Source of the DNA: Chryseobacterium nakagawai
GTDB lineage: Bacteria; Bacteroidota; Bacteroidia; Flavobacteriales; Weeksellaceae
DNA: 64,000 bases
Reading direction: 5' to 3'
Assembly: GCF_900637665.1 (NCBI RefSeq)
Contig: NZ_LR134386.1
Span: 3,154,501 to 3,218,500, forward strand
The notes under the pieces: model-generated
What the model saw: only the letters and a program-made list of their open reading frames with translations
Told to the model about the DNA's origin: nothing
Database searches by the model: none
Translations under genes and position numbers: made by a program
Shown here: positions 48,754-58,150 of the stretch, piece by piece
How the letters are laid out: the number at the start of each line of letters is the position of its first letter
Position numbering within the stretch: position 1 is the first letter of the stretch

Positions 48754-50469
48754 TTAATCCAGCTTTAAGTCTGTTTTAACAGCCTGAATTTTAGCTTCTA
48801 ATGATTTCAGTTTATCTTTAAAGTCTGCTTCAGAAGAGATGGCATCTTTTACTGAAACATAGAATTTAATTTTTGGTTCTGTTCCTGAAGGTCTTACGCA
48901 AACCTTTGTTCCATCTTGTGTATAGTAAATCAATACGTTAGATTGTGGAATTTCGTTCATTACTTTTTTCTCTCCTGTAGAAATGGTAAGACTTGTCTGC
49001 TCTTTGAAATCTTTTACTTCTTCCACTAATGAGCCAGCCAATTCTTTTGGTGGATTTTCACGGAAGTCTTTCATCATATTCTGAATTTCTTCAGCACCTT
49101 GTCTTCCCTTTCTAACAATATTGATTAATCCTTCAAAGTACATCCCCAGATCTTCATAGATTTCGATCATGTACTGATACATTGTTTTACCGTTAGCTTT
49201 ACACCAAGCAGCAATTTCACAAGCCAAAAGGATACTTCCACAAGAGTCTTTATCACGAACAAAATCTCCGGTCATAAATCCGAAACTTTCTTCTCCACCG
49301 CACACAAATTTCTGAGTTCCTTCAGCTTCACGGATCATTTTTCCGATCCATTTGAATCCTGTAAGACCCACTTTACATTCAACACCAAATTTCTGTGCAA
49401 TATCATAGAAAATATCAGACGTTACGATGGTAGAACCAATGAATTCTTTCCCTGTAATTCTTCCCTGCTTTCTCCATTCGTTCAGAATGTAATAAGTAAG
49501 GATTGTATTTGTTTGGTTTCCGTTCAGCAACTGCATTTCACCCTCCAGGTTTCTTACGGCAATTCCTAATCTGTCACCATCCGGGTCTGTTCCGATCACG
49601 ATATCAGCGTTGGTAATTTTTGCAAGATCCATTGCCATTTCCAACGCAGCAGGTTCTTCCGGGTTTGGAGAGTCTACGGTTGGGAAATTTCCACTCGGGA
49701 TCATTTGCTCTTTTACCAGATCTACTTTTTTGAAACCTGCTTTTGCTAATGCTTTAGGAATTGTAGTATAAGTGGTCCCATGAATGGAAGTGAAAACAAT
49801 ATTTAAATTTTCTTTTCCTTCGTTCTGGTACGTAGAGTTTTCAATACATGCATCAATGTAAATATCATCCTGCTCCTCTCCGATCCATTCGATCAGATCA
49901 TCATTTCCGTTGAATTTGATTTCTTCAAATTTTACAGAATATACTTCTTTGATAATAGCTTCATCGTTTGGTGGCACGATTTGAGCTCCGTCATTCCAAT
50001 ATACTTTATATCCGTTATATTCAGGTGGGTTATGAGAAGCCGTTAATACAATTCCTCCGTTACATTTTTTATCGCGAACCGTGAAAGAAAGTTCAGGAGT
50101 GGGTCTGTGATCTTTGAAAAGCAATACTTTAATTCCGTTTGCTGTTAAAACATCTGCTACCAGTTTCCCAAATTCTTTTGAGTTATGACGAACGTCATAG
50201 GCAATGGCTACTTTAATTTCCTCACCTTTGAACTGCTCCAGCATATAGTTAGCCAATCCTTGAGTCGCCTGCCCTAATGTATATTTATTTAAGCGGTTGG
50301 TCCCAACTCCCATTATTCCACGCATTCCTCCTGTTCCGAATTCCAGTTCTCTGTAGAAAGAATCTTCCAGATCCGGGGAATTACTGTCGATTAATGCCTG
50401 TACTGCCTTTCTCGTTTCTTCATCAAAGGTCTCACTTAACCAAAGTTTCGCTTTTTCAACTGTATTCAT
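48754..50469 (-). CDS. Phosphosugar mutase (phosphoglucomutase/phosphomannomutase)
   Basis: A 571-residue enzyme moving phosphate between the 1 and 6 positions of a hexose. GTGGMRGIMGVGTNRLN near the N-terminus and the phosphoserine loop TASHNPPEYNGYK (about residue 145) are typical, with metal loop GTDPDGDRLGIA, sugar-binding GGEESFGF and phosphate-binding RPSGTEPKIKFY. The length fits the Bacteroidetes phosphoglucomutase group. The start at 50469 is preferred to one 15 codons upstream. Likely supports nucleotide-sugar supply. Confidence 0.95.
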   Translation of the reverse strand: MNTVEKAKLWLSETFDEETRKAVQALIDSNSPDLEDSFYRELEFGTGGMRGIMGVGTNRLNKYTLGQATQGLANYMLEQFKGEEIKVAIAYDVRHNSKEFGKLVADVLTANGIKVLLFKDHRPTPELSFTVRDKKCNGGIVLTASHNPPEYNGYKVYWNDGAQIVPPNDEAIIKEVYSVKFEEIKFNGNDDLIEWIGEEQDDIYIDACIENSTYQNEGKENLNIVFTSIHGTTYTTIPKALAKAGFKKVDLVKEQMIPSGNFPTVDSPNPEEPAALEMAMDLAKITNADIVIGTDPDGDRLGIAVRNLEGEMQLLNGNQTNTILTYYILNEWRKQGRITGKEFIGSTIVTSDIFYDIAQKFGVECKVGLTGFKWIGKMIREAEGTQKFVCGGEESFGFMTGDFVRDKDSCGSILLACEIAAWCKANGKTMYQYMIEIYEDLGMYFEGLINIVRKGRQGAEEIQNMMKDFRENPPKELAGSLVEEVKDFKEQTSLTISTGEKKVMNEIPQSNVLIYYTQDGTKVCVRPSGTEPKIKFYVSVKDAISSEADFKDKLKSLEAKIQAVKTDLKLD

Positions 50470-50526
50470 ATTTGTATGTTGTTCTTTTATAGTTTGTAAA
50501 TTTCCTAGTTTCAATTAGATTGTTTT

Positions 50527-51228
50527 TTAATCCAGCTTTTTATTCTCAACTTTCGTTGTTTTCTCTACTTTAAATGCCCTGATTGGATCGTTATAATAGA
50601 TAAATTTTGCTGTATTTTGAATATTCCCTTTTAAAGAATCTTTTACATTCACTTCTGCATAGTTTCCATTTTTGGAATCGATATTCAGATTGGTAATTTT
50701 CCAGTAAGGGGAAATTAAACTTGCTGTGTCTGAAATCTTTATTACGGCATCTTTTGTTAATCCCAAAAAGTTAGCACGGCTTCTGTTATGCATTTCCACC
50801 TCTGCTCTTCTTGTGTTGACAGATCCCATGAAGCTTGCGTTATTTTTCATATTCAGTCTGAAATTATCGGTTTTAATTTCACTTGAAATATTCACTTCTA
50901 CTGAGTCAGAAACGGCTACTTTCTCAAGATTATATTTTGAATAGATGGTTACATTGTAAAAATCTACTCCTTTTGTTCCTCTTTTTTCCTTAATAATAAG
51001 GGTTTTGTCTTTTACATCTACATCCAGATTACTCGCTACGTTGGGATAGGTTTCTATTTCCACGAAGTTTTTCGGGCCTTTGGCATAAAATACACGGAAT
51101 TTACCTGCCAGATCCAGATTTACAAATTCTGGAACGTCCACATCTTTCTTTTCAATATTTCCCTTTGGAGAAACTTTCCCACAGGAAACAACTGCTACCA
51201 GCATCAATGTGTATAGTACTTTTTTCAT
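50527..51228 (-). CDS. Head GIN domain (DUF2807) lipoprotein
   Basis: A 233-residue lipoprotein (lipobox VVSC, Cys16) of the putative auto-transporter adhesin head GIN domain family. The motifs LDLAGKFRVFYAKGP and later short beta repeats (VAVSDSVEVNI, LNMKNNASFMGSV, EVEMHNRSRANFLG) form a beta-helix-like domain. Function unknown; first gene of the run to the aminotransferase. Confidence 0.87.
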   Translation of the reverse strand: MKKVLYTLMLVAVVSCGKVSPKGNIEKKDVDVPEFVNLDLAGKFRVFYAKGPKNFVEIETYPNVASNLDVDVKDKTLIIKEKRGTKGVDFYNVTIYSKYNLEKVAVSDSVEVNISSEIKTDNFRLNMKNNASFMGSVNTRRAEVEMHNRSRANFLGLTKDAVIKISDTASLISPYWKITNLNIDSKNGNYAEVNVKDSLKGNIQNTAKFIYYNDPIRAFKVEKTTKVENKKLD

Positions 51229-51645
51229 ATTTAATTTTAAATATTCTACTGACGATCATTTACCGAAAGTTTTCAAGACTTTCAATAATATGTTTTAACA
51301 AAAATAGGATTAAAATTTCTAAAAATCTTTGTCTTTTGACAATAAAATACCTGATAATTTTCAATTTTTCAGTTTTCATATAACGGGTATTTTTTATAGG
51401 CAGCAATAAAAAAACACCCAATAAATGGATGTTGTTCTTTTATGTTCTGATTTTACCTAATCTTTTTTAAGCTTTCCAAAAAATATTATTTAACCCTTAT
51501 ATCACCTTAATGATATTTTCAATATAAATATACCTTCTAACCACCCAAAATCTTAGCTATTTTTGTTTATCCAATTTAATCTTTTTACCTCTAAAAAATT
51601 GCAAAACAATCAATAATGAGAGTAATATTGAGGATAGCTTATTTA
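51229..51645. other. Intergenic region before the lipoprotein cluster
   Basis: No gene. From about 51577 it is a copy of the sequence at 53864-53932, the downstream flank of the intact DUF2931 gene, marking one end of the tandem duplication. A weak stem AACACCC/GGATGTT near 51408-51437 may be a terminator. Confidence 0.7.
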
Positions 51646-52751
51646 TCATTGATCAAATGTCATATCGAAAATATCCACTTGTACTTTAGGGATTTCCTGT
51701 TCCATATTATCTTTCTTCAGATATACTTTACCTGTTTTAAAGTCTGGTGAAAGTTTTAGATGAATTTCAAAATCTTTCTTTCCAACCTTTTCATAAAAAT
51801 CTTTAAACAGTTTTACCAATTCCTGCTCACGACCTCTTTGTACCCCGTAAGTTTGCTTTTGGGGTTCTTGTCCGTTTACGTTGCCAGGATAAATGCGAAT
51901 GGTAAATTTTCTTCCAGCAGAAGTTTCAAATTCTCCATCGATCTCCAATGGAATTGCTTTGGGAGAGGATTTGGTTAAGTAATCTATTTCAGAGATACAT
52001 CGTGCATTCTCTCCATTGATATAGTTGACTATTATATCTTTTTCTTTTAAATCAAAGGAATTATTAAAATCAGCTACCTTAAATGTATAGCTCCAGGGAT
52101 AATGAAGGTTAATATCTTTCCAAATCTGGGTATTGATTCTTTTTTCTGAAATTTCCTGCTGCGTTTGAAGAGGCATTTCTTTTATATTAAATTTACCAAT
52201 TCGCTCCTTGTAATTTCTGTATGCAAAGGTAGGTGCATTTCTTTTTTAAAATCATTAACAACATATTCCTTAGCCTGATAACTTCCCACCAAGAGAGAAT
52301 TCCCTCCCAGTAAATAAAGAAATACTTGCCCACCAGGAGCAAGGGCTATTTAAAAATATTTATAATTAGAACTTTCTTTACAGTTTAATCTTTCCTTAAA
52401 TAGCTTCGACAATTTTTCATAATCCAATTTAAAATCGCCTTCATAAAACTTGTCTTCCGCATAAGAAAACCATCTGATTTTCATCCCGAAAGGAATGGGC
52501 CGATATTGTTCTCCTACAATCATAACTCCGGAATCGCCACTCCACCATTGAGATTGCAGAACCTGTCTGCTAGGAATTCCAGCGATTTCCTCTCCCTTAT
52601 TATCATAAAAGAATCCATCTACAATTTCCATATTATATCCCATATCAGCAGTTGTCAAAGCCAGCCATTCGTACTTATTATTCATATTATTTATTTTTTC
52701 GCAGCCACTACAAAAGAAAGCAATCAAAATTGATATAATTATATTTTTCAT
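51577..52751. repeat. Tandem duplication, decayed copy
   Basis: Matches 53864-55030 over about 1.17 kb, including the 3' flank, at visibly high identity, except for a mosaic middle (about 52180-52290) that shares little sequence. Holds the broken lipoprotein gene. Confidence 0.85.
51646..52751 (-). pseudogene. Decayed DUF2931 lipoprotein gene (duplicate)
   Basis: A degenerate copy of the lipoprotein gene at 53933-55030. The 5' part (52350-52751, 133 codons) keeps the signal peptide and lipobox and ends at a TAA at 52350-52352 that replaces an AAA codon of the intact copy. The 3' part (51646-52176) is open in another frame. Between them a segment differs from the intact copy and carries a further frameshift near 52240, by a run of A on the minus strand. 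Probably non-functional, though each fragment could still be made. Confidence 0.85.
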
Positions 52752-52793
52752 AGTATCAAATATTAAGACAATAATGAACCCTAAAGCTTTTAT

Positions 52794-53858
52794 TTACCCA
52801 CCCCAGATCTTATTAACTTTAGCTTTTTGTAATTCTATTTTTTCGCCGTTGCATTCTGCATATACCTTAATCTCATTGTACATAAATGTAGGTACTAATA
52901 CAATGTCTACAGGTTGATCAGGGTACTTTTGTTTAAAGTCCTCAAATATCTTCATTAGCTCTTTATCATTGAAAAAAATCTCTGTATTATACTTTGTAAA
53001 AGATATATTGGCATTATAAGGAAGGGCTGCTGCCCTATAGTCTGTTTTTGCTAAATCCTGTGGATAATATATGATTGCTTCTCCATTATAGTATTTTATA
53101 GATTCAAACGTAATCTTATCTTTTTCATCATAGGGTTTTAAAACAAAACGATATTTGTACTTGGTGCGATACTTATCCCAAAGACCAAATGGAATACCAT
53201 TCTTACTGATTTCTGTTCTTACACTATCTTTAACTATTATATTATAAAGATCATCATAAAATTGTTGCTGACTTTCATTTTTGTCCACAAATCCCATAAA
53301 AACATTTTTATCCACAAAAACTTCTTTAGCCTGCAATCTACAAATCTCTACTCTATGATGCCCAGCTGATAACCATACTACAATAACACCTCCAGGTGCA
53401 GCTCCTACTGTAAATGTATCGTAAGTACTATGCTTAATATCAGTATAAATATTCTGATCATTAGGAACTTCTACCAACGAAAAACCTTTGCGAAATTCTT
53501 CCAAAATTTTAGCAGATGGTAAATCTGCATCCACAGTATAGAATTTCTTCTCTGCATAAGCCACATATGTAAGATTAAGGTGAGTAGGCATTTCATTGCT
53601 TCCTTGCCCAGCCTCACTTCCATCATACTCCCAACTTCCCGTTGTACGGCCTACTCTTGGCATTCCGCAGATTAGCTTTTTGTCTTTATTCAACAACCAA
53701 CCTTCGTATACTTCTACAGGGTATCCTTCAGGTGCACTCACTGTAACCATGTAAGAGAATTCTTCTTGTTGGCTGTTTTTTATCTTTGATATATCATTTT
53801 TGTTGCATGTCAACAATATAAATATACTGCAAAGCATAGTGAGAATATATACTTTCAT
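52794..53858 (-). CDS. DUF2931 lipoprotein (second type)
   Basis: A 354-residue lipoprotein with lipobox LLTC (Cys18 in MLCSIFILLTCNKND). The N-terminal half follows the DUF2931 pattern: YMVTVSAPEGYPVEVYEG, then LNLTYVAYAEKKFYTVDADLP and the GGVIVVWL strand. The start at 53858 gives a proper signal peptide; an upstream frame start at 53936 runs through the duplicated flank. It differs clearly from the neighbouring DUF2931 protein. Because DUF2931 lipoproteins often sit beside secreted lipases, an immunity role is likely but inferred. Confidence 0.82.
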   Translation of the reverse strand: MKVYILTMLCSIFILLTCNKNDISKIKNSQQEEFSYMVTVSAPEGYPVEVYEGWLLNKDKKLICGMPRVGRTTGSWEYDGSEAGQGSNEMPTHLNLTYVAYAEKKFYTVDADLPSAKILEEFRKGFSLVEVPNDQNIYTDIKHSTYDTFTVGAAPGGVIVVWLSAGHHRVEICRLQAKEVFVDKNVFMGFVDKNESQQQFYDDLYNIIVKDSVRTEISKNGIPFGLWDKYRTKYKYRFVLKPYDEKDKITFESIKYYNGEAIIYYPQDLAKTDYRAAALPYNANISFTKYNTEIFFNDKELMKIFEDFKQKYPDQPVDIVLVPTFMYNEIKVYAECNGEKIELQKAKVNKIWGG

Positions 53859-53863
53859 ATTAT

Positions 53864-55030
53864 TAATCTTTTTACCTCTAAAAAATTGCAAAACAATCAA
53901 TAATGAGAGTAATATTGAGGATAGCTTATTTATCATTGATCAAATGTCATATCGAAAATATCCACCTGTACTTTAGGAATTTCCTGCTCTATATTATCTT
54001 TCTTCAGGTATACTTTACCCGTTTTAAAGTCTGGTGAAAGTTTTAGATGAATTTCAAAATCTTTCTTTCCAACCTTTTCATAAAAATCTTTAAACAGTTT
54101 TACCAATTCCTGCTCACGACCTCTCCTTATCTCATAAGGCTGCATCTTGGGCTCTTGTCCATTTACGTTGCCAGGATAGACACGAATGGTAAATTTTCTT
54201 CCGGCAGAAGTTTCAAATTTACCATCAATCTCCATTGGGATTGCTTTGGGGGAGGACTTCGTTAAGTAATCTATTTCAGAGATACACCATGCTTCCTCTC
54301 CGTTAATGTAGTCGACTCCCATTTTCTGCTTTTTTAATTCAAAAGAATTGTTAAAATCTGCTACCTTAAAAGTATAGCTCCAGGGATAATGAAGATTAAT
54401 ATCTTTCCAAATCTGGGTATTGATTCTTTTTTCTGAAATTTCCTGCTGCGTTTGAAGAGGCATCTCACCTTGAAAATGTTTTACCGCATTATTCCTTTGT
54501 TCGTTACTTTTATTTCCAAGATCAGTCCATTGCAACGAATGGCTTTCTTTCGCTAAAAAATCACCAACCAAGAGAGAATTCCCTCCCAGTAAATAAAGAA
54601 ATACTTGCCCACCAGGAGCAAGGGCTATTTTAAAATATTTATAATTAGAACTTTCTTTACAGTTTAATCCTTCCTTAAATAGCTTCGACAATTTTTCATA
54701 ATCCAATTTAAAATCGCCTTCATAAAACTTGTCTTCCGCATAAGAAAACCATCTGATTTTCATCCCGAAAGGAATGGGTCGATATTGTTCTCCTACAATC
54801 ATAACTCCGGAATCTCCATTCCACCATTGAGATTGCAGAACCTGCCTACTAGGAATTCCAGCGATAACTTCACCCTTATTATCATAAAAGGATCCATCAA
54901 CAATCTCCATATTATATCCCATATCGGCAGTTGTCAAAGTCAGCCATTCGTACTTATTGTTCATATTATTTATTTTTTCACAGCCACTACAAAAGAAAGC
55001 AATCAAAATTGATATAATTATATTTTTCAT
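53864..55030. repeat. Tandem duplication, intact copy
   Basis: The other member of the pair with 51577-52751, offset about 2.28 kb, with the second DUF2931 gene between the copies. Confidence 0.85.
53933..55030 (-). CDS. DUF2931 lipoprotein (first type, candidate lipase immunity)
   Basis: A 365-residue lipoprotein. Lipobox FCSGC places Cys at about residue 17. The DUF2931 pattern is seen in YEWLTLTTADMGYNMEIVDG, IPFGMKIRWFSYAEDKFYEG and ALAPGGQVFLYLLGG. The C-terminal half adds YPWSYTFKVADFNN and ELVKLFKDFYEKVGKK blocks. The start at 55030 begins the signal peptide; five codons upstream are also open. It lies just downstream of the lipase and membrane-protein genes, as immunity genes of Tle1-type lipases usually do. 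Confidence 0.83.
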   Translation of the reverse strand: MKNIIISILIAFFCSGCEKINNMNNKYEWLTLTTADMGYNMEIVDGSFYDNKGEVIAGIPSRQVLQSQWWNGDSGVMIVGEQYRPIPFGMKIRWFSYAEDKFYEGDFKLDYEKLSKLFKEGLNCKESSNYKYFKIALAPGGQVFLYLLGGNSLLVGDFLAKESHSLQWTDLGNKSNEQRNNAVKHFQGEMPLQTQQEISEKRINTQIWKDINLHYPWSYTFKVADFNNSFELKKQKMGVDYINGEEAWCISEIDYLTKSSPKAIPMEIDGKFETSAGRKFTIRVYPGNVNGQEPKMQPYEIRRGREQELVKLFKDFYEKVGKKDFEIHLKLSPDFKTGKVYLKKDNIEQEIPKVQVDIFDMTFDQ

Positions 55031-55034
55031 AGTA

Positions 55035-55496
55035 TTAAACATCAAAACAAAAACAGGTTAGTAAAACATAGAAAATAAGATAAATATTTATTAAAAATAA
55101 TCGATGCCTCTTTTTTCTATAAAAAATTATTGTTTCAAGGACAATATATCCAAAAATACCTAAACAAAAGATACTACTCAATATAAAAAATAAATAGCCT
55201 GAATTAAAATCAATCAAATAATTATTAGCCAAAATAAATGTAAGTATTATAGGAACTAAACTTAAAAATAATATACCTATCCTTTTCATAAAAAATAAAA
55301 CTAAAAACTTATTATAAAATCTTTTATTATCTATTACTCTTGAAATGAGAGGAATAACAAGCTGGATTAACAATATAAGTAGAGTTATTGCAGTTAAAAT
55401 AGCAATAATCTGTCTATAATCTAAAAAATAATATTGATCTTTTAACAAGGTTAAAATCAATAAAATCCCTAATGTAAATAAAAAATTCACTTTCAT
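55035..55496 (-). CDS. Four-helix membrane protein in the effector locus
   Basis: A 153-residue protein with four hydrophobic segments, for example FLFTLGILLILTLL, IIAILTAITLLILLIQLVI and GILFLSLVPIILTFILANN. No recognised family. It starts 2 bases after the C-terminal fragment of the lipase and ends 4 bases before the DUF2931 start, so it is part of the same transcript. It could be a second immunity protein or simply a spacer gene. Confidence 0.72.
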   Translation of the reverse strand: MKVNFLFTLGILLILTLLKDQYYFLDYRQIIAILTAITLLILLIQLVIPLISRVIDNKRFYNKFLVLFFMKRIGILFLSLVPIILTFILANNYLIDFNSGYLFFILSSIFCLGIFGYIVLETIIFYRKKRHRLFLINIYLIFYVLLTCFCFDV

Positions 55497-55498
55497 AT

Positions 55499-55789
55499 TT
55501 AACCTTTTAAAATATCTCTTTCTGGTTTTCCGCCTACATAACGTCCATCCATAGTGAGTGTCTCATCATCTTTATTTGAACGATGAAGGTATCTATTTCG
55601 AACCCACATTAGCTGTTCTTTAGGTAATGTTACTGCAAGAGAATTAATACCATCATTGCCAATTGCATAATTATATAATTGTTTTTTTATTGGCTGCAAC
55701 CCCTCGTCCACATTATATTTCTCTCCAGGAGTTTCAATATAAAACTTATTATACTTCAAATTACTATACTTTTCAGAAAGCTTTAGCAT
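55499..55789 (-). CDS. Detached C-terminal part of the Tle1-like lipase
   Basis: Ninety-six codons open from an ATG that shares one base with the stop of the upstream lipase frame (taATG). The sequence KYSNLKYNKFYIETP and LMWVRNRYLHRSNKDD is the kind of C-terminus found in full-length DUF2235 lipases. Upstream in this frame, before the ATG, the codons spell IPLSIM, so the natural protein would run straight through. Best explained as the tail of the lipase cut off by a frameshift; independent translation by coupling is possible. Confidence 0.7.
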   Translation of the reverse strand: MLKLSEKYSNLKYNKFYIETPGEKYNVDEGLQPIKKQLYNYAIGNDGINSLAVTLPKEQLMWVRNRYLHRSNKDDETLTMDGRYVGGKPERDILKG

Positions 55790-57486
55790 TATTGATAAAG
55801 GAATATATTGATAATATTAGACAAGCCTTTTCTTACCCCATATAATGTATATAAATGACTGTAAGAAAGGGTATCCAGTTTAGAAAAATTGGTTTTAAGC
55901 TCTTTTGTAATCATAAACTGTTCCGGCTGATACCATCCTTCTTCAATATAACGTTTTTTTATTTTTTCCAGTTCTTTTTTCGCTGTACTCTCATTATCTC
56001 CATAGAGCATGTATTCTCCTAAATATCTTTTTTCGTCACTTATTTCACCATACCCACCGCCAATATCTGAATGCACTCCCGGCATCGTAAGCTGGTAACC
56101 TACTCCCGCTTTTACAGAACTTTCAATATTAGTCAATTTAAAATTATTCCTGTATTCATCAGCAGCGGCCAACTGTACGATCTTTTTTGCTCTGCCTCTT
56201 AATTTTAACTGAAGCTCTATCACATCATTTAAATGGAGGATACCATAAGACGCAACGGTATCAAACAACCCGATAAAGTTAAAGGTAATTTCTTTAGAAC
56301 TTTTTAAATTCAGATAAATCGCAATTAATGAGTCCTGGGACAAAAAATATCTTGCCGCTGCCGCACCCCGGCTGAAACCAAATACATTAATGGTTACTTT
56401 GCCAATAGATATATCTTTATCAAAATATTTTTTATTGGCGAAGTCCTGCATTTGCTGTACTCCCCGCTGTACTTTATCTTTGATACCTCTCATATAAATA
56501 GCGATGCCCGTCCCCAATGCGCCTCCCGGAAAAGCCTGATCCTTTTTCTTATCTTCAGTACCTATCCCTTCGGTATAAATTTTAATAATATCTTCGGTTT
56601 CTTTAACATCGTTATTCATATATAATAAAGCTACATTGGAGTAGAAATTAGTATAACTATCATCCTCTTTATTGCTTTTCCTGTTATAAACATCTGTTTT
56701 TCCAATCCTCTCCGTAGTATTGGTCATATTATTCATAGTTCCATCAAAGAACATATTGAAAACTACGTCTCTCTTAGATTTATTATCCTGTTTAGGTTTG
56801 TTATCAGGGGCACTAACTACCACTGGCTTATTCGTCTGTTGCGGTTTATCAACATGTTGTGTCAGCTCATTTTGTATAACAAGCTGTATTTTTTCTTCTG
56901 TACGGTTGATATAATTTTCATATTTTACCTTGATATAATACTCGTGTTCACCTTCCTCAATCCAATCCTTTTTGTTCAGAGCATCCTGATAGAGACTGAG
57001 CTGATTAAAATACAGATAGGCAAAACCTTTATCATCTACACCGCTGGTCGTAGAAGTACCCATCGACCGATCTTTAGTCGTTTCCTCCTCATAAATAGAT
57101 ATTTTTAGGGAATCTCCCTTTGGAATATTGATTGTTTTAATGGCTAACTGTATTTTATCCAGATAGCCTACCTTTCTTTTTCCTATCGGTTTACCTCTGA
57201 AATCCTGCCATTCTATGGATAGAATTTTTGGATTTCCCAAAAGAATAAATAAATCAATAGAATGCTCAGTATTTTTACCATTTTGAATAACTACAGCAAT
57301 AAGTCTTACTTTCTTTCCTGCCAGATTAGGGTGAAATTTGAAACTTCCCGCAGTGTTGGTCGACAGTATCTTACCATTGTATTCTATTTTCCACTCTTTT
57401 ACTTTAGGATTTCCTGTGATGGCCAGCAGGCTGTAGCTGTATGATTTATAAGTAAGGGGTCTTGTTTCTCCTATAATTTTCATCAA
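55789..57486 (-). CDS. Tle1-like (DUF2235) phospholipase effector, C-terminus frameshifted
   Basis: A 565-residue lipase of the DUF2235/T6SS Qst-type alpha/beta hydrolase group. Residues 1-200 are two beta-sandwich-like domains; a Pro/Lys-rich linker (about 210-235) precedes the hydrolase, which opens with VVFNMFFDGTMNN. The triad is Ser372 in GFSRGAAA, Asp409 in GLFDTVAS and His472 in MPGVHSDIGGGYG. Known members hydrolyse phospholipids of rival bacteria. It follows a PAAR-like gene by 8 bases. The frame ends in NIINIFLYQ, where an extra AT pair at 55803-55808 seems to have shifted the frame and split off the last ~96 residues. Activity without them is uncertain. Confidence 0.88.
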   Translation of the reverse strand: MMKIIGETRPLTYKSYSYSLLAITGNPKVKEWKIEYNGKILSTNTAGSFKFHPNLAGKKVRLIAVVIQNGKNTEHSIDLFILLGNPKILSIEWQDFRGKPIGKRKVGYLDKIQLAIKTINIPKGDSLKISIYEEETTKDRSMGTSTTSGVDDKGFAYLYFNQLSLYQDALNKKDWIEEGEHEYYIKVKYENYINRTEEKIQLVIQNELTQHVDKPQQTNKPVVVSAPDNKPKQDNKSKRDVVFNMFFDGTMNNMTNTTERIGKTDVYNRKSNKEDDSYTNFYSNVALLYMNNDVKETEDIIKIYTEGIGTEDKKKDQAFPGGALGTGIAIYMRGIKDKVQRGVQQMQDFANKKYFDKDISIGKVTINVFGFSRGAAAARYFLSQDSLIAIYLNLKSSKEITFNFIGLFDTVASYGILHLNDVIELQLKLRGRAKKIVQLAAADEYRNNFKLTNIESSVKAGVGYQLTMPGVHSDIGGGYGEISDEKRYLGEYMLYGDNESTAKKELEKIKKRYIEEGWYQPEQFMITKELKTNFSKLDTLSYSHLYTLYGVRKGLSNIINIFLYQ

Positions 57487-57494
57487 TGTGTTTT

Positions 57495-57971
57495 TTAAAG
57501 TTTAACGATATCCTTTTCCTCCTCTGCAATTTCTTCTTTCTTCAAATCAACAAACGGAAATACTTCTGCAAGTACCTCAGGACGTGCATGATCTATGTTT
57601 TGTTGAGAAATTTCTGCTGTTTGTCCGTGGTTGGTAATAGTAATACAATCCGGGCTTCCTATCGGACAGGTTGCTTTACTGTCTTCCAACAGCGCTTTTC
57701 CGTTATTATCTTCCAGCGTAATGTTCTGATAATAACCGCTCCATTGGGTGATGGTAACCTGACAGGGATTGTTGTTCATTTTGGCACAGCTTCCAAAAGT
57801 ATTTTTCTCAAAAGTTTTACCAATATCTACGTGGGTAGCCATCAGTTTACTGCTGCCTTCCTTATCGTTAATGTATCGTTTGCTTTGGGTTTTCACCAGC
57901 AATTTATCCGGAGCTGTGCCGAACTGGCATTTACAGATGGCTCCCTGGCATACTAAATGTTTCTCGCTCAT
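57495..57971 (-). CDS. DUF4280 PAAR-like spike protein
   Basis: A 158-residue Cys-rich protein of the DUF4280 family, which has the PAAR-like fold that caps the spike of type VI and other contractile secretion systems and carries effectors. Visible are HLVCQGAICKCQFGTAPD at the N-terminus, FGSCAKMNNNPC, and CPIGSPDCITITNHGQ. It ends 8 bases before the lipase start, so the lipase is its natural cargo. Confidence 0.9.
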   Translation of the reverse strand: MSEKHLVCQGAICKCQFGTAPDKLLVKTQSKRYINDKEGSSKLMATHVDIGKTFEKNTFGSCAKMNNNPCQVTITQWSGYYQNITLEDNNGKALLEDSKATCPIGSPDCITITNHGQTAEISQQNIDHARPEVLAEVFPFVDLKKEEIAEEEKDIVKL

Positions 57972-58150
57972 TGTGTTTTGTGTTTTTACAATTTTATTTT
58001 GTTCTGAGACTTACATGAAATATCTAAAGGATAAATCATTCGCTCTGGAAATTTTTTATTCCGGTAACAAAATAGGTCGAAATTTAAGTATGCCCTATTT
58101 TTTTAGGGTCATAATATATTTCATACCATTAATTTTAATGATTAGGTATA

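Noticed and set aside
57486..57956. Plus-strand open frame over the PAAR-like gene
   Set aside because: Antisense shadow with Cys/Phe-rich, non-protein-like composition.
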